A stretch of DNA of 64,000 nt from positions 1 to 64,000 of the forward strand of contig JACEFZ010017697.1 in assembly GCA_014155875.1 (NCBI GenBank), read 5' to 3'. This document shows positions 1 through 13,556 of the stretch, one piece after another; the first letter of the stretch is position 1; each line of letters starts with the position of its first letter. This stretch comes from Cepaea nemoralis. Taxonomy: Eukaryota; Mollusca; Gastropoda; Stylommatophora; Helicidae. A model generated the notes under the pieces. The model saw only the letters and a list, made by a program, of their open reading frames with translations, did no database searches and had not been told where the DNA came from. The position numbers and the translations under genes were made by a program.

Positions 1-149
1 TATAGATTATACAGCCATACCTAGACTTCTACTACATCCTTCGAAGAAAGCGCTTCTTTTTACAAGCCAACTTAATGAATAAAATTATATCTGAAAATCT
101 CCAGAGTATCTTTTACCGTTAATTCATCTAATGCAATGAAACATAAGCG

Positions 150-318
150 CTTAATTTATTACAGGTTCCGATGCCTAGATTAGACTTATACAAAACTTGT
201 TTCGCGTATTCTGGTGCTCACAGTTGTGGAATAACCTACCACTAGACCTGAAAACTCCAATATGTCCTTACACATTCAACCGAAAACTCATTTCAATGCT
301 TATTTATACCGACTAATG
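150..318 (+). pseudogene. LINE reverse-transcriptase C-terminal scrap
   Basis: Two overlapping frames read VPMPRLDLYKT and then SQLWNNLPLDLKTP, followed by TFNRKLISMLIY and a stop near 318. This resembles the extreme C-terminus of CR1/L2-type LINE polymerases, where a short basic stretch, a LWNSLP-like motif and an FK..L helix precede the stop. A single-base shift separates the two parts, so the copy is dead. Bases 1-149 show nothing recognisable. The family placement is inference from motif style. Confidence 0.5.
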
Positions 319-360
319 CCTCCATAACTCACCTACTGTTATCATTTTTCACTATCATTC

Positions 361-901
361 TTAACTGTGTGTGTGAGAGTGACAGAGTCGGTGAGGGAGT
401 GAGTGAGAAAGAGTGTGAGTGAGAGAATGAGTATGAGACAGAGAGAGAGTGAGAGAGTATGCATGAGCGTGTGCCTGAGTGAGTGTAAAAGTGAGTGAGT
501 GTGTGTGCACGTAAGTGTGAGAGATTGAGTGAGAGAACGAGTGAATGTGAGAGAGAGGTTGTGTTGTGCTGTGCCTGTCTGTGTGATAGAGTGAGAAAGT
601 GAGTGAGTGAGTGTGAGTTAGAGAGTCAGCGAGTGAGTGAGTAAGTAAGGGAGCGTGAGTGAGTGAGTGGGAGAGAGAATTTGTGGGCATATGTATATGT
701 GCGTGAGTGAGTGAGTGTGAGAGCGAGTGAGTGTGTAAGAAAGATAGAGTGGGTGAGTGAGAGAGTTAAGAAAGTGAATGAGTTAGAGTGAGTGAGTGAG
801 TGAGTGCGTGAGTGAGTGAGTGAATGAGTGTCTGTTTGCTTGTCTGTGTGTGCGTGTAAGAGAGTGAGTTAGTGTGGCTTATAGAGTGAATGAGTGAGTA
901 T

Positions 902-962
<61 letters not shown>

Positions 963-1058
963 AGAGAGTGAGTATAAATGGAAGGGTGAGTGAGAGATTT
1001 AGTGATAGTGAGTATGTGTGTGTGTAAGTGAGGGCGAGTGTGAGAGTGAGTGCGTATA

Positions 1059-1102
<44 letters not shown>

Positions 1103-1163
1103 AGAGAGGGAGAAAATGAGACAATGAGAGAGTTAGTGTGTCAGTGTGCGTGAAAGAAAAATA

Positions 1164-1231
<68 letters not shown>
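361..1231. repeat. GAGT/GA-rich simple-repeat tract
   Basis: The stretch is almost entirely degenerate GAGT, GTGA and GA repeats on the plus strand. Pure (GA)n runs lie near 904-960, 1063-1098 and 1168-1231. Open frames here are SH- or ER-rich translations of the repeat and are not genes. The tract leads into a fragment of the GT-unit head and may be part of its 5' flank. Confidence 0.9.
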
Positions 1232-1233
<2 letters not shown>

Positions 1234-1276
1234 TAAGCATGTCATTATGCCATATTTGTTTTCTGTATGCTCATCT
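1232..1276 (+). repeat. GT-unit head fragment (first)
   Basis: The words AAGCATGTCATTATGCCATA and TTTGTTTTCTGTATGCTCAT are repeated with small changes at 43194-43228, where they start the longest GT-unit. It is therefore an isolated fragment of that family's 5' end. Confidence 0.6.
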
Positions 1277-1452
1277 TTCTTCTTCTTCTTCTTCTTCTTC
1301 TTCTTCTTCTTCTTCTTCTTCTTCTTCTTCTTCTTCTTCTTCTTCTTCTTCTCTTCTTCTTCTTCTTCTTCTTCTTCTTCTTCTTCTTCTTCTTCTTCTT
1401 CTTCTTCTTCTTCTTCTTCTTCTTCTTCTTCTTCTTCTTCTTCTTCTTCTTC
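1277..1452. repeat. (TTC)n microsatellite, about 175 bp
   Basis: Nearly perfect CTT/TTC trinucleotide array with one slip near 1350. On the other strand it is (GAA)n, a purine tract able to form triplex DNA. Poly-S, poly-L, poly-F and poly-K open frames come only from the repeat. Confidence 0.97.
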
Positions 1453-1586
1453 ACTTGATGCACTTGATTTTAAACAGGCATAAAAATGAATTCATGTAAA
1501 TTACTGTACAGCAAGTGGGAGAGTTAGTGAGTGTAAGTAAGAGAGAGAGAGGTGAATGAGTGTGAGAGTGTGTGTATGTAAAGAGA

Positions 1587-1617
<31 letters not shown>

Positions 1618-1900
1618 TGGGGGGGGGGAGAAAAAAAAAAAAAAGGAGAGTTGAATTGCATCACTAATTTTAACGCTACATAATGTATATGATGTACAAA
1701 TATTTTCTCCACGTCCTTGCAATTGCGAGAGAATTCTCACGACAAATCGTCAGTGTCTCAATTGTGTGTAAAGTGTGGGAGTTTGTTCTTATTAGCTTCA
1801 GTGATCATGTGAGGGCATCAAGTATTTGTCTAGATGTGAGGATGTGTGTATGTGAGGGATATGTGTGTGTGTGGGGGGAAGGTGTGGTAGGCCTTGTGTA
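1453..1900 (+). repeat. Partial GT-unit 5' head
   Basis: After a GA and (GC)5 stretch, poly-G and poly-A (1583-1644), the sequence runs through GAATTGCATCACTAATTTT (about 1652), an imperfect CTCACGACAAATCGTC block (1737-1752) and AAGTGTGGGAGTTTGTTCTT (1771-1790). The same order occurs at 2251-2385, 5800-5883 and 43310-43500, so this is another head of the same composite repeat. The GGAG at 1778-1781 matches the site used by the LTR element in another copy. Confidence 0.7.
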
Positions 1901-2016
1901 AAGAGAGGAGAGAGGAGAGAGAGAGAGAGAGGAGAAGAGAGAGATAGAGAGGAGAGAGAGGGTAGAGAGAGAGAGAGAGGGAGAGGGAGAAAGAGAGAGA
2001 ATTCGAGTGGCTTCGG
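1890..2016. repeat. (GA)n-rich tract
   Basis: Imperfect GAGA/GGAGA repeats separate the previous head fragment from the next GT-unit copy. Confidence 0.9.
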
Positions 2017-2142
2017 CATGTCCTGAATCATGCCATTCCATATTTTTTGTGTATTTTCATCTTTCACATTATCATTTTGTATGTATGACACTTGATTTTA
2101 TCATGTATAATATAACATTACTGTAATGTGAGTGAGAGCGTT

Positions 2143-2225
<83 letters not shown>

Positions 2226-4275
2226 GAGAGAGAGAGAGAGAGAGAGAGAGTTGAATTGCATCACTAATTTTTAAGTTACAAAAAGTATATGTACAATTTT
2301 TCTCCATTTTCTTTACAATTTTGCGACAATGCTCACGACAATCGTCACTGTATGTGTGTGTAAAGTGTGGGAGTTTGATCATAATAGTAGGTTGGGGGAT
2401 CGGGGGATGTGTGTGTGGGTGGATTCGTGATGTGTGTGAGTGGGCTCAGGATGTGTGGGTGGGAGGGGTGGGTTTGTGTGGGTGGGTGAGGGATTGTGTG
2501 TGGGTGGGTGGGGGATTTGTGTGGGTGCGTGCGAGATGTATGGGTGTATGGGGAGATGTGGTTGTGGGTGGGGATGTGTGTTTGTGTAGGTGGTTGTGGG
2601 TGAGTGGGTGGAGGAGGATATGTTGGTGGATGATTGATGTGGGTTATGGGATGGGTGGGGGGTATATGTGTGGGTGGGTAGATGTGGGTGTGGGGATATG
2701 TGGTGGGTGGGAGATGTGTGCAGGTGGGGGTGGTTGTGGGTTTGGGGATGTGTGTGTGGGTGAGAGATGTGTGTGGGGGTGTGTGGGTTGGGGAAGGGGT
2801 GCGTGATGGGTGTGGGTGATGGATTTGGAGATGTGTGTGTGGGTGGGGGATATGTCTGGCTGGGTGGGGTGGTGTGTGGCTGAATGAAGGATGGTATGTG
2901 TGGGTAGTGAGGGTGATTGTAGTTGGGGGATGTGTGGATGGGTAGGAGATGTGTGGATAGATGTGTGTGTGGGTGAGGGATGTGTCTTTGGGATGTGTGT
3001 GGGTGTGGTATTGTGTGGGAGGGGAGCTGGGTGTGGTTAAATGATGTTTGTGTGGATTGGTGAAGGTGTGGTTGGGTTTGTGGGTGGGTGAAGGATGTGT
3101 GTGAGGGTGGGGGATGTGTGCTTAGATGGGTGGTTGGGATGTGTGAGTGTGGGTGGGTAGATAGGAGATGTATGTGTTGATGAGTGGGTAAGGGATGTGT
3201 GGGTGTTAGTGGTTGAGGGATAAGTACGTGTGTCTAGGGATGTGTGAGGGGATGAATGTATGGGTTGTGTGTGCGTGGATGGGAGGTGTGTGTTTGTGAA
3301 TGGGGAATGTGTTGGTGGGTGGGGATGTGTGTGAGGGATGTTTGTATGGGTGGGGAGATTGTGCGTGGGTGGGGATGTGTGTGTATATGGGTAGGGGTGT
3401 GTGGTTAAGGGATGTGTGGCTGGGGGAATGGGTGGATGGAGGATGTGTGGTTGGGTGGATGATGTGTGGTTGGGTAGAGGATGTGTGGGTGGGTGATTGT
3501 ATATGAGTAAGGGTGTGTGGTTAAGGTATGTTTGGTTGGGGGATGGGTGGGTAGAGGATGTGTGGGTGGGTAGAGGATATGTGGGTGGGTGAGTGTGTGC
3601 AGGTTAGGAGATGGTGGGGGATGTTTGTAGGTGCGGGCTCGGGATCTGTGAGTGGGCTGGGGGAGATGGGAGATTATGTGGGTGAGTGCGGAAATTGTGT
3701 GTGGGTAGGTGCGGAATATGTGAGTTGACGGGGAGACATGTGTGTGGCTGAGGAATGTGTGTTTGGTTGGGTGGTTGGAGGGGTGTGGGTGGAGGAGGAT
3801 ATTGGGTGAGTGATTGTTGGTGGGAAATGGGACGGGTAGAGGATATGTGAGTGGGTGGGGAGATGTGTGTAGGTGGGGGGTGTGTGGGTTATTGAATTAT
3901 GTGTGCTTGGGGTGTGGGTGGATGGGATGTATGGTGGGTGAGAGGTGTGTGTGGGTGGGGAGATGTGTAGGTGTAGGGATGTGGTGGATGGGTGGGGGAA
4001 TGTATTGTATGTGTGTGTGGTTGGGTGGGGAAGTTGGAGTGAATGGGGGATGTGTGGGTGGGTGGTGGATGTGTCTCATAACATAGTAATATGCATTGTT
4101 TATGTTTACAAAATTCATGTGACAATGTTTTTTTCCTATGCACTGTTGATGAAAGAAAGATGAGTGATTGGAAGGGCCGAATGTAAGACGGGCCTGCGTG
4201 CCCAATTTGTTACCCTTTGAAAATAAAGTCTGTTCGTTCGTTCGTTCGTTCGTTCGTTCGTTCGTTCGTTCGTTC
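2017..4275 (+). repeat. GT-unit copy A
   Basis: A composite repeat. A first head (2017-2115) is followed by (GA)n at 2145-2250 and a second head (2251-2385) with GCTCACGACAATCGTC and GTGTGGGAGTTTG. Then come about 1.7 kb of almost C-free G/T/A sequence built on GGATGTGTGGGTGGGTG-like words (2386-4075). A conserved 3' end follows (4076-4225) with TAATATGCATTG, AATGTAAGACGGGCCTGCG and TTGAAAATAAAG, and last a (TTCG)n tail (4226-4275). The 3' polyadenylation-like signal plus short tandem tail suggests retroposition. Open frames are W/G/V/C-rich artefacts. Confidence 0.75.
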
Positions 4276-4283
4276 TTTCGTTC

Positions 4284-4368
4284 TTCTTCGTTCTTCTTCT
4301 TCTTCTTCTTCTTCTTCTTCTTCTTCTTCTTCTTCTTCTTCTTCTTCTTCTTCTTCTTCTTCTTCTTC
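4284..4368. repeat. (TTC)n microsatellite at LINE 3' end
   Basis: CTT/TTC array lying exactly between the (TTCG)n tail of GT-unit A and the 3' end of a minus-strand LINE fragment. Read on the minus strand it is a (GAA)n tail of that LINE. Confidence 0.9.
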
Positions 4369-5883
<1,515 letters not shown>

Positions 5884-6118
5884 TGTAACAAAGCAGGACC
5901 AACGAGTTCTCTGGTTAAATATAAATGGAGTTTTATTTCATATTGATGACGACTTCATCAATCTTGTTACAACATTGGTGTCTTCTCTCCTCCAGTACCA
6001 GATGTTGACTGCCTCCTAACAACAAACTACGTCACGACTTGAGCATCTTTCTTCCCATTCCATCCTGATGCTCAAGCGTGCTGTAGCTTTGCCCACCTAA
6101 CATACACATTCTGCTACA
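5884..6118 (-). repeat. 3' LTR (left copy)
   Basis: 235 bp from TGTAACAAAGCAGG to TTCTGCTACA. It contains the complement of ATGAAATAAAAC, giving a polyadenylation signal in the minus sense, and it matches 13323-13556. Confidence 0.9.
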
Positions 6119-6131
6119 CCTTCCTATGTTT
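6119..6131 (-). other. Polypurine tract of LTR element
   Basis: On the minus strand AAACATAGGAAGG abuts the LTR start TGTAGCAG, which is the expected position for plus-strand priming. Confidence 0.6.
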
Positions 6132-8238
6132 CAGAAAGACTTTTTCCCTTAAAAAGTCTTTACTCCTAATCCCTCTATTCTATTCCCTCTCTTTCCTTAC
6201 CTCCCATAACTCCTCTAATCTTCCCCCAAACCAACTTTATTTTAAGTAAACAATCTATTCGTAACTCTTTCCCCTGCCATCATAGCAAACTTCTTCTTCG
6301 TTCCTGGTTCTTCAAATATAACACATATAACATTTAAATCTCAACTTTATACAACACATCATAACACATATGGTTACCTTTTTGAAATAAACACTCCTTT
6401 TCATAAGCAATCCGCTTAAAATTTCAAACGCTGTACTCTTCTGATACCAACTCCCTATTGTCATCACCAACCCTACTAATTCCCCACTTTCAATCAACCT
6501 GAAATCACTCTCACACGATAGAAAGACTAAGAATCGGTGCGCACCGGAGATTCAAAGAAGAAGTAGAACTCTTCCAGACAAAAACCACACTCAGCTAAAT
6601 CACACACTCCTTTACCCCCCTATGTCATTTGAGACTTTATGTAATAAAGTCTAAAATAATTATATCTCCTACAGTACCACTTATTATGGTAACATTTTAC
6701 GCTGCTATCTACAGCATCAAATACCAACCATCAAAAATATTATTCACTCCCAAGTGTCTATATATTACAGACACTACTAATTTTATAGCTCTGAACCTTA
6801 CCTCAACCTCGCATTGTAATGTCAACCACAAAACACATCCCGAGGACACAATTAAAAAGGTCCATTATCCCTTAAGACCTGTCCCAATACACATCACCTC
6901 ACATAATATACCTCTTTTAATCTTGCCGAAAATTTCAGCGACCCCTTACTGTCCATTTATTATGGGCATATCTACTAAAACCTCCACTTATGCCGTTATC
7001 AACAGCAACAATATACTACCCCTAACTCCTGTCTGTGACTGCTTGCAATCAACTTTATTCTATCTCAGTCCATATATCACGGACCCTCAAAAACCCCATG
7101 TCATTATGTTTCCACAATGTTCATTTCTCACACTTACAACCCTTTACTATTGTACTGCTATCCACAGTGTCTAATCAAACATGGATTCAATTCATGTTTT
7201 ACTATTTGTCTGGGGTAACACGTTACCCACTTCTTCTTCTATAAACCAGCAATCCCGTGTCTCTTATGAAAGTATATCATGGCTCTTCTGACCCCATGGA
7301 AACTATGTTCAAAACTTTTCCCTCATTTACCCCACTGCTATATTCATTAATCTTTTCTTCCCCAATATGGCGTCCAATCCATATATTTCCAATCAATGCT
7401 CACTTAAATTCCCCATAACCATTTTACTTGTGTAGTAACCCCGTCGTATGTTTCCAACACTTCATAGCCATATCAACCTCTCTACGCTGATTATACACAG
7501 CAACCAGAATATACCCATGAACTTATTATTCACAAAGAGAATGTGTCTCTCTATTAGCTCTCAGTAGTTTATTAACTCTTTTCTGAACGAAGGGTCCTAA
7601 ATAAAGCCCCATGTATTGTCTTTATTCTAGCCAACACCATAACTATTTGAAAACTAAACTTACTTAATTAAATTTATAACATATTTACTAACAAGGTAAC
7701 TTAACACACAAACAACTTATTTAAATTATGAGTGAAGCGAAATAAAATCAAAACAGGACATCATACCCCCCAAGTAGTTTTTTATCACATATTTATGTTT
7801 CCCCTCATATTAACTAAAGATATCAACTCATTCAAAGGAAAAACATATTTAAAATAATATAACATGCATCCTATCTAATCAGAAGAAAATATCTATTGTT
7901 ACCTAACACTACTGGTCTCTTTTACGGACCAATAGTTTGTACGCAAAAGTCTAAGAACACAATAATCCTATTCTAAAATCAAATAATAACAATCATTTTA
8001 CAGGACCAAATCAAGCAAAAAAACATATTATATATGAGGCATTAAAAGCTCAAATTCAATAAAAACAACTGTCTTCTCGCTAAAGAGAAGGTTTTCAAAA
8101 AAATAATTCACTTAGAATTAACTACTTAAAGTGACCCAGCAACATTGGCCTCCTATTACGAACATATCTATTCACCCAAGTCATGCTTATTTTGTTATAA
8201 AACAAAACAACTCAATGCCAAGCATTAATGCCAAAATA

Positions 8239-8341
<103 letters not shown>

Positions 8342-9001
8342 GTTACCTACAGATCATCATAACGCGGAACAATACTTGTTCCCCTCAACCAAAATCACTA
8401 CTCAACAAATGACCGTACCTTTTTCTGGAAGTCAAACATTGATTATCTCCCCTCACAACATTTTATCTTTTACAAAACTAACTCCTAACACATCACAATA
8501 TCTGGAATATAACCACTGTAAACTACAGGTCAACTCATTTTATCTATTACCAGTGTGACGGCTATCTCAATGTCACCTACCAGTCATCTATCTACCAATA
8601 GAACCTGTGGCTTCGGCACACCAATTGTTTCCCTTGGATTTGTTCCAGTATTACTACAACTACTTAATCACTACCGTTAACTACGGTATCTCCACCCTTA
8701 CTACGACCAGCAAAAAAAACTTTTGTCTATTTACTATAGACCTCTCACCAATACATCTACCTACTGTACCAATAACTAATTCTACTTTTAAGTTTCTCGT
8801 CTACCCGACGCAATTAACTAACGTATCATTACTTTCCAACATCTCACCACAACTACTTTAAGCTATCCTCACGTCTCTCCTAGCACTCTTGCATCGTGAC
8901 GATAATCAAACCGGTCACCCTTATCGGAACACGTTCTCCAACATTCATTTAACTAACCTTGTTTACCTCCGTATCTTTCACTCTTCTTCCTATTTATCGG
9001 G

Positions 9002-9102
9002 ATTCTTTCAGAACAGCAACCCACACCACTTATAACTGACAACGGACCTCACTTTCCTCATTTCTCAGTATTAGGCATTCATGCTTCGACATGTCCCTGT
9101 CA
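9002..9102 (+). other. Integrase-like motif on the strand opposite to the LTR element
   Basis: A plus-strand frame reads LITDNGPHFPHFS at 9029-9067, then GIHASTCPCQQY and a stop. D-N-G-P-x-F is the hallmark around the second catalytic Asp of retroviral-type integrases, and a GI..H.(T/S).P block normally follows. No DDE glutamate or zinc domain is seen. The orientation conflicts with PBS, PPT and poly(A) signal, so it may be an inverted older insertion or coincidence. Confidence 0.35.
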
Positions 9103-10505
9103 ACAATACTAAACATGTTTTATGAAACATCATTCAGAATGTTAACTCTCTTTCCGTCAACCTGTCATACAACTTCCATAATTTCCGTCCAACGTCAGAT
9201 ATTCTAACGAAAAGACATCACCATTCTCTAATCATGTTCTTTCTATCTCTCAATTTTCGCATACTCTATGTTCCACGTTTTATCAACGTCACTTATCAAC
9301 CACTCTTCGCATATTCACACGGACAGTGATACACAACCTCGCTCTCATCTCACGACTACTCTCGCATCGCGACAACCTAACGTGTCCATACCTATTACTT
9401 TAAAAAAAAAACAATTTAGACGCCAATTCAACATTCCAGCAATCACTCACCACAATCTAAGCGTATCGATCTCCTCCACACACATTGACACAAGATATAT
9501 CAACCGCGCAACTATTATATTTTATCTATGTACTTCACTTAGACGACGTCTCCAAACTTCACTCATCGCGACGAACACCTGTTTGTCTACAGTTATACCC
9601 ACGTACGAACAACGCATAACCAGACGAATTACTCCACAGGACTTTCACAATTCACTGCTTTCTTATGTCTACTTTTCTCAATCATTCACTCCTTTATGAA
9701 GGTCAGAACCTATACATTATCTCTCGCAAACTATATCTCTTTTACACACTAACCAGCACTATCAACTATCTCTCAAAACAAACCTCATTCCGCTGAGCCA
9801 CTAACCTCGTAACTATCATCCTATACTTCTCCACACAACAACTTTCTCAGATTAAATCACCTCTTCTTTCTCCACAAGCATATTACGTCATCCCCCTCAC
9901 CAAGAACTCTTATTCTTCAAGCATCAACTTCTACAGTCTTTTACTCTTAATATTCTCGCGTTCAACTGGCTATTTTACACAGGATACTCAATTTCTACTC
10001 AATCTATATCTCCTCATCAGACACTCTCAGTTCACCTGTCAACGATACTATACTTTCTTCTCAAACCACCAAGCGAAACTATCTCAGACATCACGTCATA
10101 GCTCTGAGTCGAACCATTTCTAGTACGAACATTCATACTTAGTTTATCTCTCTCTCTCTACTAATTCTGTGCTGAATCTACTCTACTTTAATCACACCAG
10201 TTATACATCACTCAACGTGATTAACTCTCTGTATCTATCCATTCCGGACAAAGGACTATTTTTACCTTGTTTACTCTCCCTACATCGCAATCAAACACAA
10301 GATATCCTGTATTACGTATCCACGTAGAATATCATTTGCCGTAACTCTCTATCCTCAACAACACTATTGCCTACCCTGTACCATGTGATGCTACACCAAA
10401 AAAAATTCATCTGCCTATTTTAGACAGCCCATATGTATTTGCTCAAACCGCAATTCCTCTCATAAGCCAAAACAATGCCATATGTCCTTCGTCACCCAAA
10501 GAATT

Positions 10506-11756
10506 TCAACATCCATAGAGCGCATCCAAGCCAAATATTTCATTGTCTCTCAATACATTAGTACGTCTTTCTTTAATTATGTCATCTTCACTATCTGTTG
10601 TTAACCTGTTGTTAAAGTACTCAGGTCTTAAGGTCATATATTCTTCTATTTTTCTTAAGTCACTTTCTGTCGTTGAGTAAATTCCCGCTATCTGTCTATT
10701 ATTATTCTTCTTCTTAAATGATTTCTTTCTATTTCCTTTATTTGCGTCGGTCTGCTCACTGTTTCCTGTATACCTTACGTAACGTTTATATTTCCCCATC
10801 TCGTCTTCAGATGACACACTTATAATAGTTCCCTCATCAGATTCATAATAGTTTACTGCCGACACCTCGACCCTATTCCCATAGTCAGCTTTAGAACGTC
10901 TGACTTTCTTTCTCTTTCTTGGTATTCGTCTCTTAGCCTTCCCTACTTTCTTGTCATATAAACTGGTATCTAGTTCTAAAGAGTCACCAACCAAAACTCT
11001 GTCCGTCTGTCCACCAGCAACTATACCGTATGAGGGAACATCACGCTTCGATTCAGGATCTGCTCGTAGTGCAATTCTCTCATTCTCCGAATCATCAGTA
11101 TTCACAGTTGTCTCAGCATCACGGCACGTACTATAACATGCGGCGGCAGAAACATCTTCTCCGTAACCTGAACTCTCACACCTAATATTTCTACACCATT
11201 TAGGGATTAATTTAATGTCTATACCTGAGGAACTTGACATGGCAGTACCTCTATTAACTATCATACTACTATTTCTTTCTTCAATACTTTTCCTCTTTGG
11301 TTTCCTTTCGTCTTTGGTTCTCGTCTGTCTATCTTTCTTAACTTCAACTGTGTCTTCTTTTTCTAATTTCACCTGAGGTGGTTCCGCAATTTCCACCGTC
11401 TTAATAGTTTGCGTTCCCTTTTCTATTTTCTTAATTGACTGTACCTGGGTTGTCTTCTCTACAGTATCCATATGTGTCTGCGTACTATCATTTATCGTAT
11501 TACTTGTCTGCGTCTGTGTCTCTCGGTCTATTCTCTTTATTAACACCGTCGTGTTCTTTTCCTGTCTAACAGTCATATTGGCAACCACCTTAGGAATAGT
11601 TGAATTTTCACTTACATTTCCTACTCTGTTCTTTGACCCTGACCTCAAATACTGTTCTCCGTCTTTGTTCAAACCAGTCGTCACGTTTTTTCCTAGCATT
11701 CTTGCCATGGGATGGCCATTTCCATAATTTCTTGGAAAAGTCTCTCTCAGGACCAT
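10506..11756 (-). CDS. Gag-like open frame of LTR element (416 aa)
   Basis: This is the longest non-repetitive open frame in the first 17 kb. The protein is rich in K, R, E, D, S and T, lacks membrane segments, and has a basic stretch near residues 280-295 (PRKRKKVRR) and acidic serine runs (SVSSEDE). Its N-terminal part (PRNYGNGHPMARM) continues, through a frame change, a Cys-Tyr-Arg stretch in the neighbouring frame (11608-11814). Together these look like a degenerate zinc-knuckle region with cysteines replaced by tyrosine. Its position after the leader in the minus-oriented element fits gag. No family match can be named from sight, and a lineage-specific accessory protein is an alternative. 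Confidence 0.5.
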   Translation of the reverse strand: MVLRETFPRNYGNGHPMARMLGKNVTTGLNKDGEQYLRSGSKNRVGNVSENSTIPKVVANMTVRQEKNTTVLIKRIDRETQTQTSNTINDSTQTHMDTVEKTTQVQSIKKIEKGTQTIKTVEIAEPPQVKLEKEDTVEVKKDRQTRTKDERKPKRKSIEERNSSMIVNRGTAMSSSSGIDIKLIPKWCRNIRCESSGYGEDVSAAACYSTCRDAETTVNTDDSENERIALRADPESKRDVPSYGIVAGGQTDRVLVGDSLELDTSLYDKKVGKAKRRIPRKRKKVRRSKADYGNRVEVSAVNYYESDEGTIISVSSEDEMGKYKRYVRYTGNSEQTDANKGNRKKSFKKKNNNRQIAGIYSTTESDLRKIEEYMTLRPEYFNNRLTTDSEDDIIKERRTNVLRDNEIFGLDALYGC

Positions 11757-11764
11757 TCTTGTAT

Positions 11765-12054
11765 CTATAACAGCCTATACCAGTCCGACTTTTCACCATT
11801 ACGTCTGTTCTCACCGTCTTTTACCCCACATACATCAGGTCTTGGTTCATAATAGCCATATTGTCTTCTGTCTTTATTAAGCAGTGGCTGTCTCCTGTTA
11901 TTCTTTCCTACTCTATTGTAGTCTACCTTAAATCTATAAGGGTCTTGTCTAGTCGTTCTGTTCTTCAACGTTTCTACAAAATTCTCTACTTCATTAACTG
12001 CTACCTTTAACTCTCCCAACCATGTACTAATACGTTGTAATTCTACATAGTAGG
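11765..12054 (-). pseudogene. Gag-like upstream part, frame-broken
   Basis: Minus-strand frame with VELQRISTWLGELKVAVNEVENFVETL, of which only the MGELK... part is open (11765-12019). It is hydrophilic and R/N/K-rich. It joins the 416-aa frame only through frame changes near 11750-11810, so the gag region is not intact. Confidence 0.45.
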
Positions 12055-13294
12055 TAATTCATATTAACTTCTTTGTAATTTCTATCAAGCTTGAAACAAT
12101 ATTCCTACTTCTTCCTCTGCATATTCCTTGGTACCTGGAAAAAAAAACTCGTCTTGAGCTCAGCCGAAATAATTCTCAATTATGCCTGTTTCTCTACTGT
12201 GCTGTGATGAGTCTGCTATGCTGAAATATTTTGGTATATACTAATAAAATCAAATTCACATTTATAACCAGCTAATTTAAAGACATGACCGTTTTTACTT
12301 TACACACTAAGAATTGTTCAACCAGTCAATAGTACTTAAAATGATATTTAAGGTTTACTAATTACCCTAATCTCTGCTCCCGATCCAAGAAAGACGGATT
12401 CCTCTATGTTCGCTGTCAGGTAGAACTCAAACGCTAGGAGTCTGTGTTAGTTGAAATGCTCCTCCAACCGATCACGCACTTCAGGTAGTTTCTTCTTCCA
12501 ACGTTTCAGTAACTTCAACCCCTGGTTGGGTCCCTACCAGCCTTGCACCTTCTCTTCACCCGATAACAGGGCACATCAAAGCGACGTCTTGAGAACTGTA
12601 GCTCACTAAAGCGATAATTTGGGTCCCCTCTTCAGTAGGTCGGCAGCCCAGTCTGCCCCTCCCACTTCCGAGAGTTCCCTAGCGGTATCGCTGCTGTTGA
12701 TGAGCTTTTCATTTCTTCTTATTCTTCAAATGAGTGATTGACTTGTTTTTTCAAACTCTCAAGGTCAGGATTCTGCGGCTTTTAGTTCGCTCCAGGCAAT
12801 CTTGACGAGAAGTAGACAACTGCTCTGTTAGTAAAATGTTTCTACTTGATTCGATTTGCCTTGAAGGTTTCTTTTTCCTGAGCCTCTTATTTCAAATGAT
12901 CCAGAAAAAACGTGCTGGTCTTTCTCACTCTTTTGCTCAGCAAGATGATCACCACTGTACAGCAACTCGCCCTGGCAAGCCGGCTTTCATAACTCAGCTG
13001 ATAACGACTGCCTATATATCTAGGATTCTTGATAGCAGGTCCGTACAGCGAGGATTCTGAAAAATATTTACAGACAACCACCCCTAGCCGGGCTTTTGGC
13101 TGCTGTAACTCTCACAGACGACGTAGTGGCCATTTTTCAACTTCGTTTTTACGTTCAATACAAGTATAGAACCGTGCCGTAATTCTGTCTCTGGGTAATT
13201 GATGCAAGCAGAACAAGATCTTCAAAACTTTGTAGTTACTTCGATGTTCTACATGGACAGCGTATTGTGATTCTGCGACACTCCAAGTTCCGAT
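12055..13294 (-). other. Leader/5' region of LTR element
   Basis: No domain-bearing frame was found on either strand. By position it is the element's untranslated leader and the decayed start of gag. The short frames at 12836-13081 look accidental. Confidence 0.5.
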
Positions 13295-13312
13295 CCTGAG
13301 TCGTGGGCACCA
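13295..13312 (-). other. Candidate primer-binding site
   Basis: The minus strand reads TGGTGCCCACGACTCAGG, starting ten bases inside the right LTR. TGG complements the CCA end of a tRNA, as expected for a retroviral-type PBS. The tRNA species was not identified. Confidence 0.55.
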
Positions 13313-13322
13313 TTTAGTCCTC

Positions 13323-13556
13323 TATAACAAAGCAGGACCAACGAGTTCTCTGGTTAAATATAAATGGAGTTTTATTTCATATTGATGACGACTTCAACAA
13401 TCTTGTTACAACATGGTGTCTTCTCTCTTCCAGGCCCAGATGTTGACTGACTCCTAACAACAAACTACGTCACGACTTTAGCATCTTTCTTCCCATTCCA
13501 TCCTGATGCTCAAGCGTGCTGTAGCTTTGCCCACCTAACATACATATTCTGCTACA
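13323..13556 (-). repeat. 5' LTR (right copy)
   Basis: 234 bp, about 96-97 percent identical by eye to 5884-6118. The outer TG is TA here. It is followed by the second GGAG of the target duplication. Confidence 0.9.

Noticed and set aside
1146..1499. Open frames of poly-S, poly-L, poly-K and RE repeats
   Set aside because: They are translations of (GA)n and (TTC)n; no non-repeat coding sequence.
6629..7174. 181-residue plus-strand frame in the LTR element
   Set aside because: No domain, opposite to the element's orientation, and explained by G-poor sequence lacking TGA/TAG.
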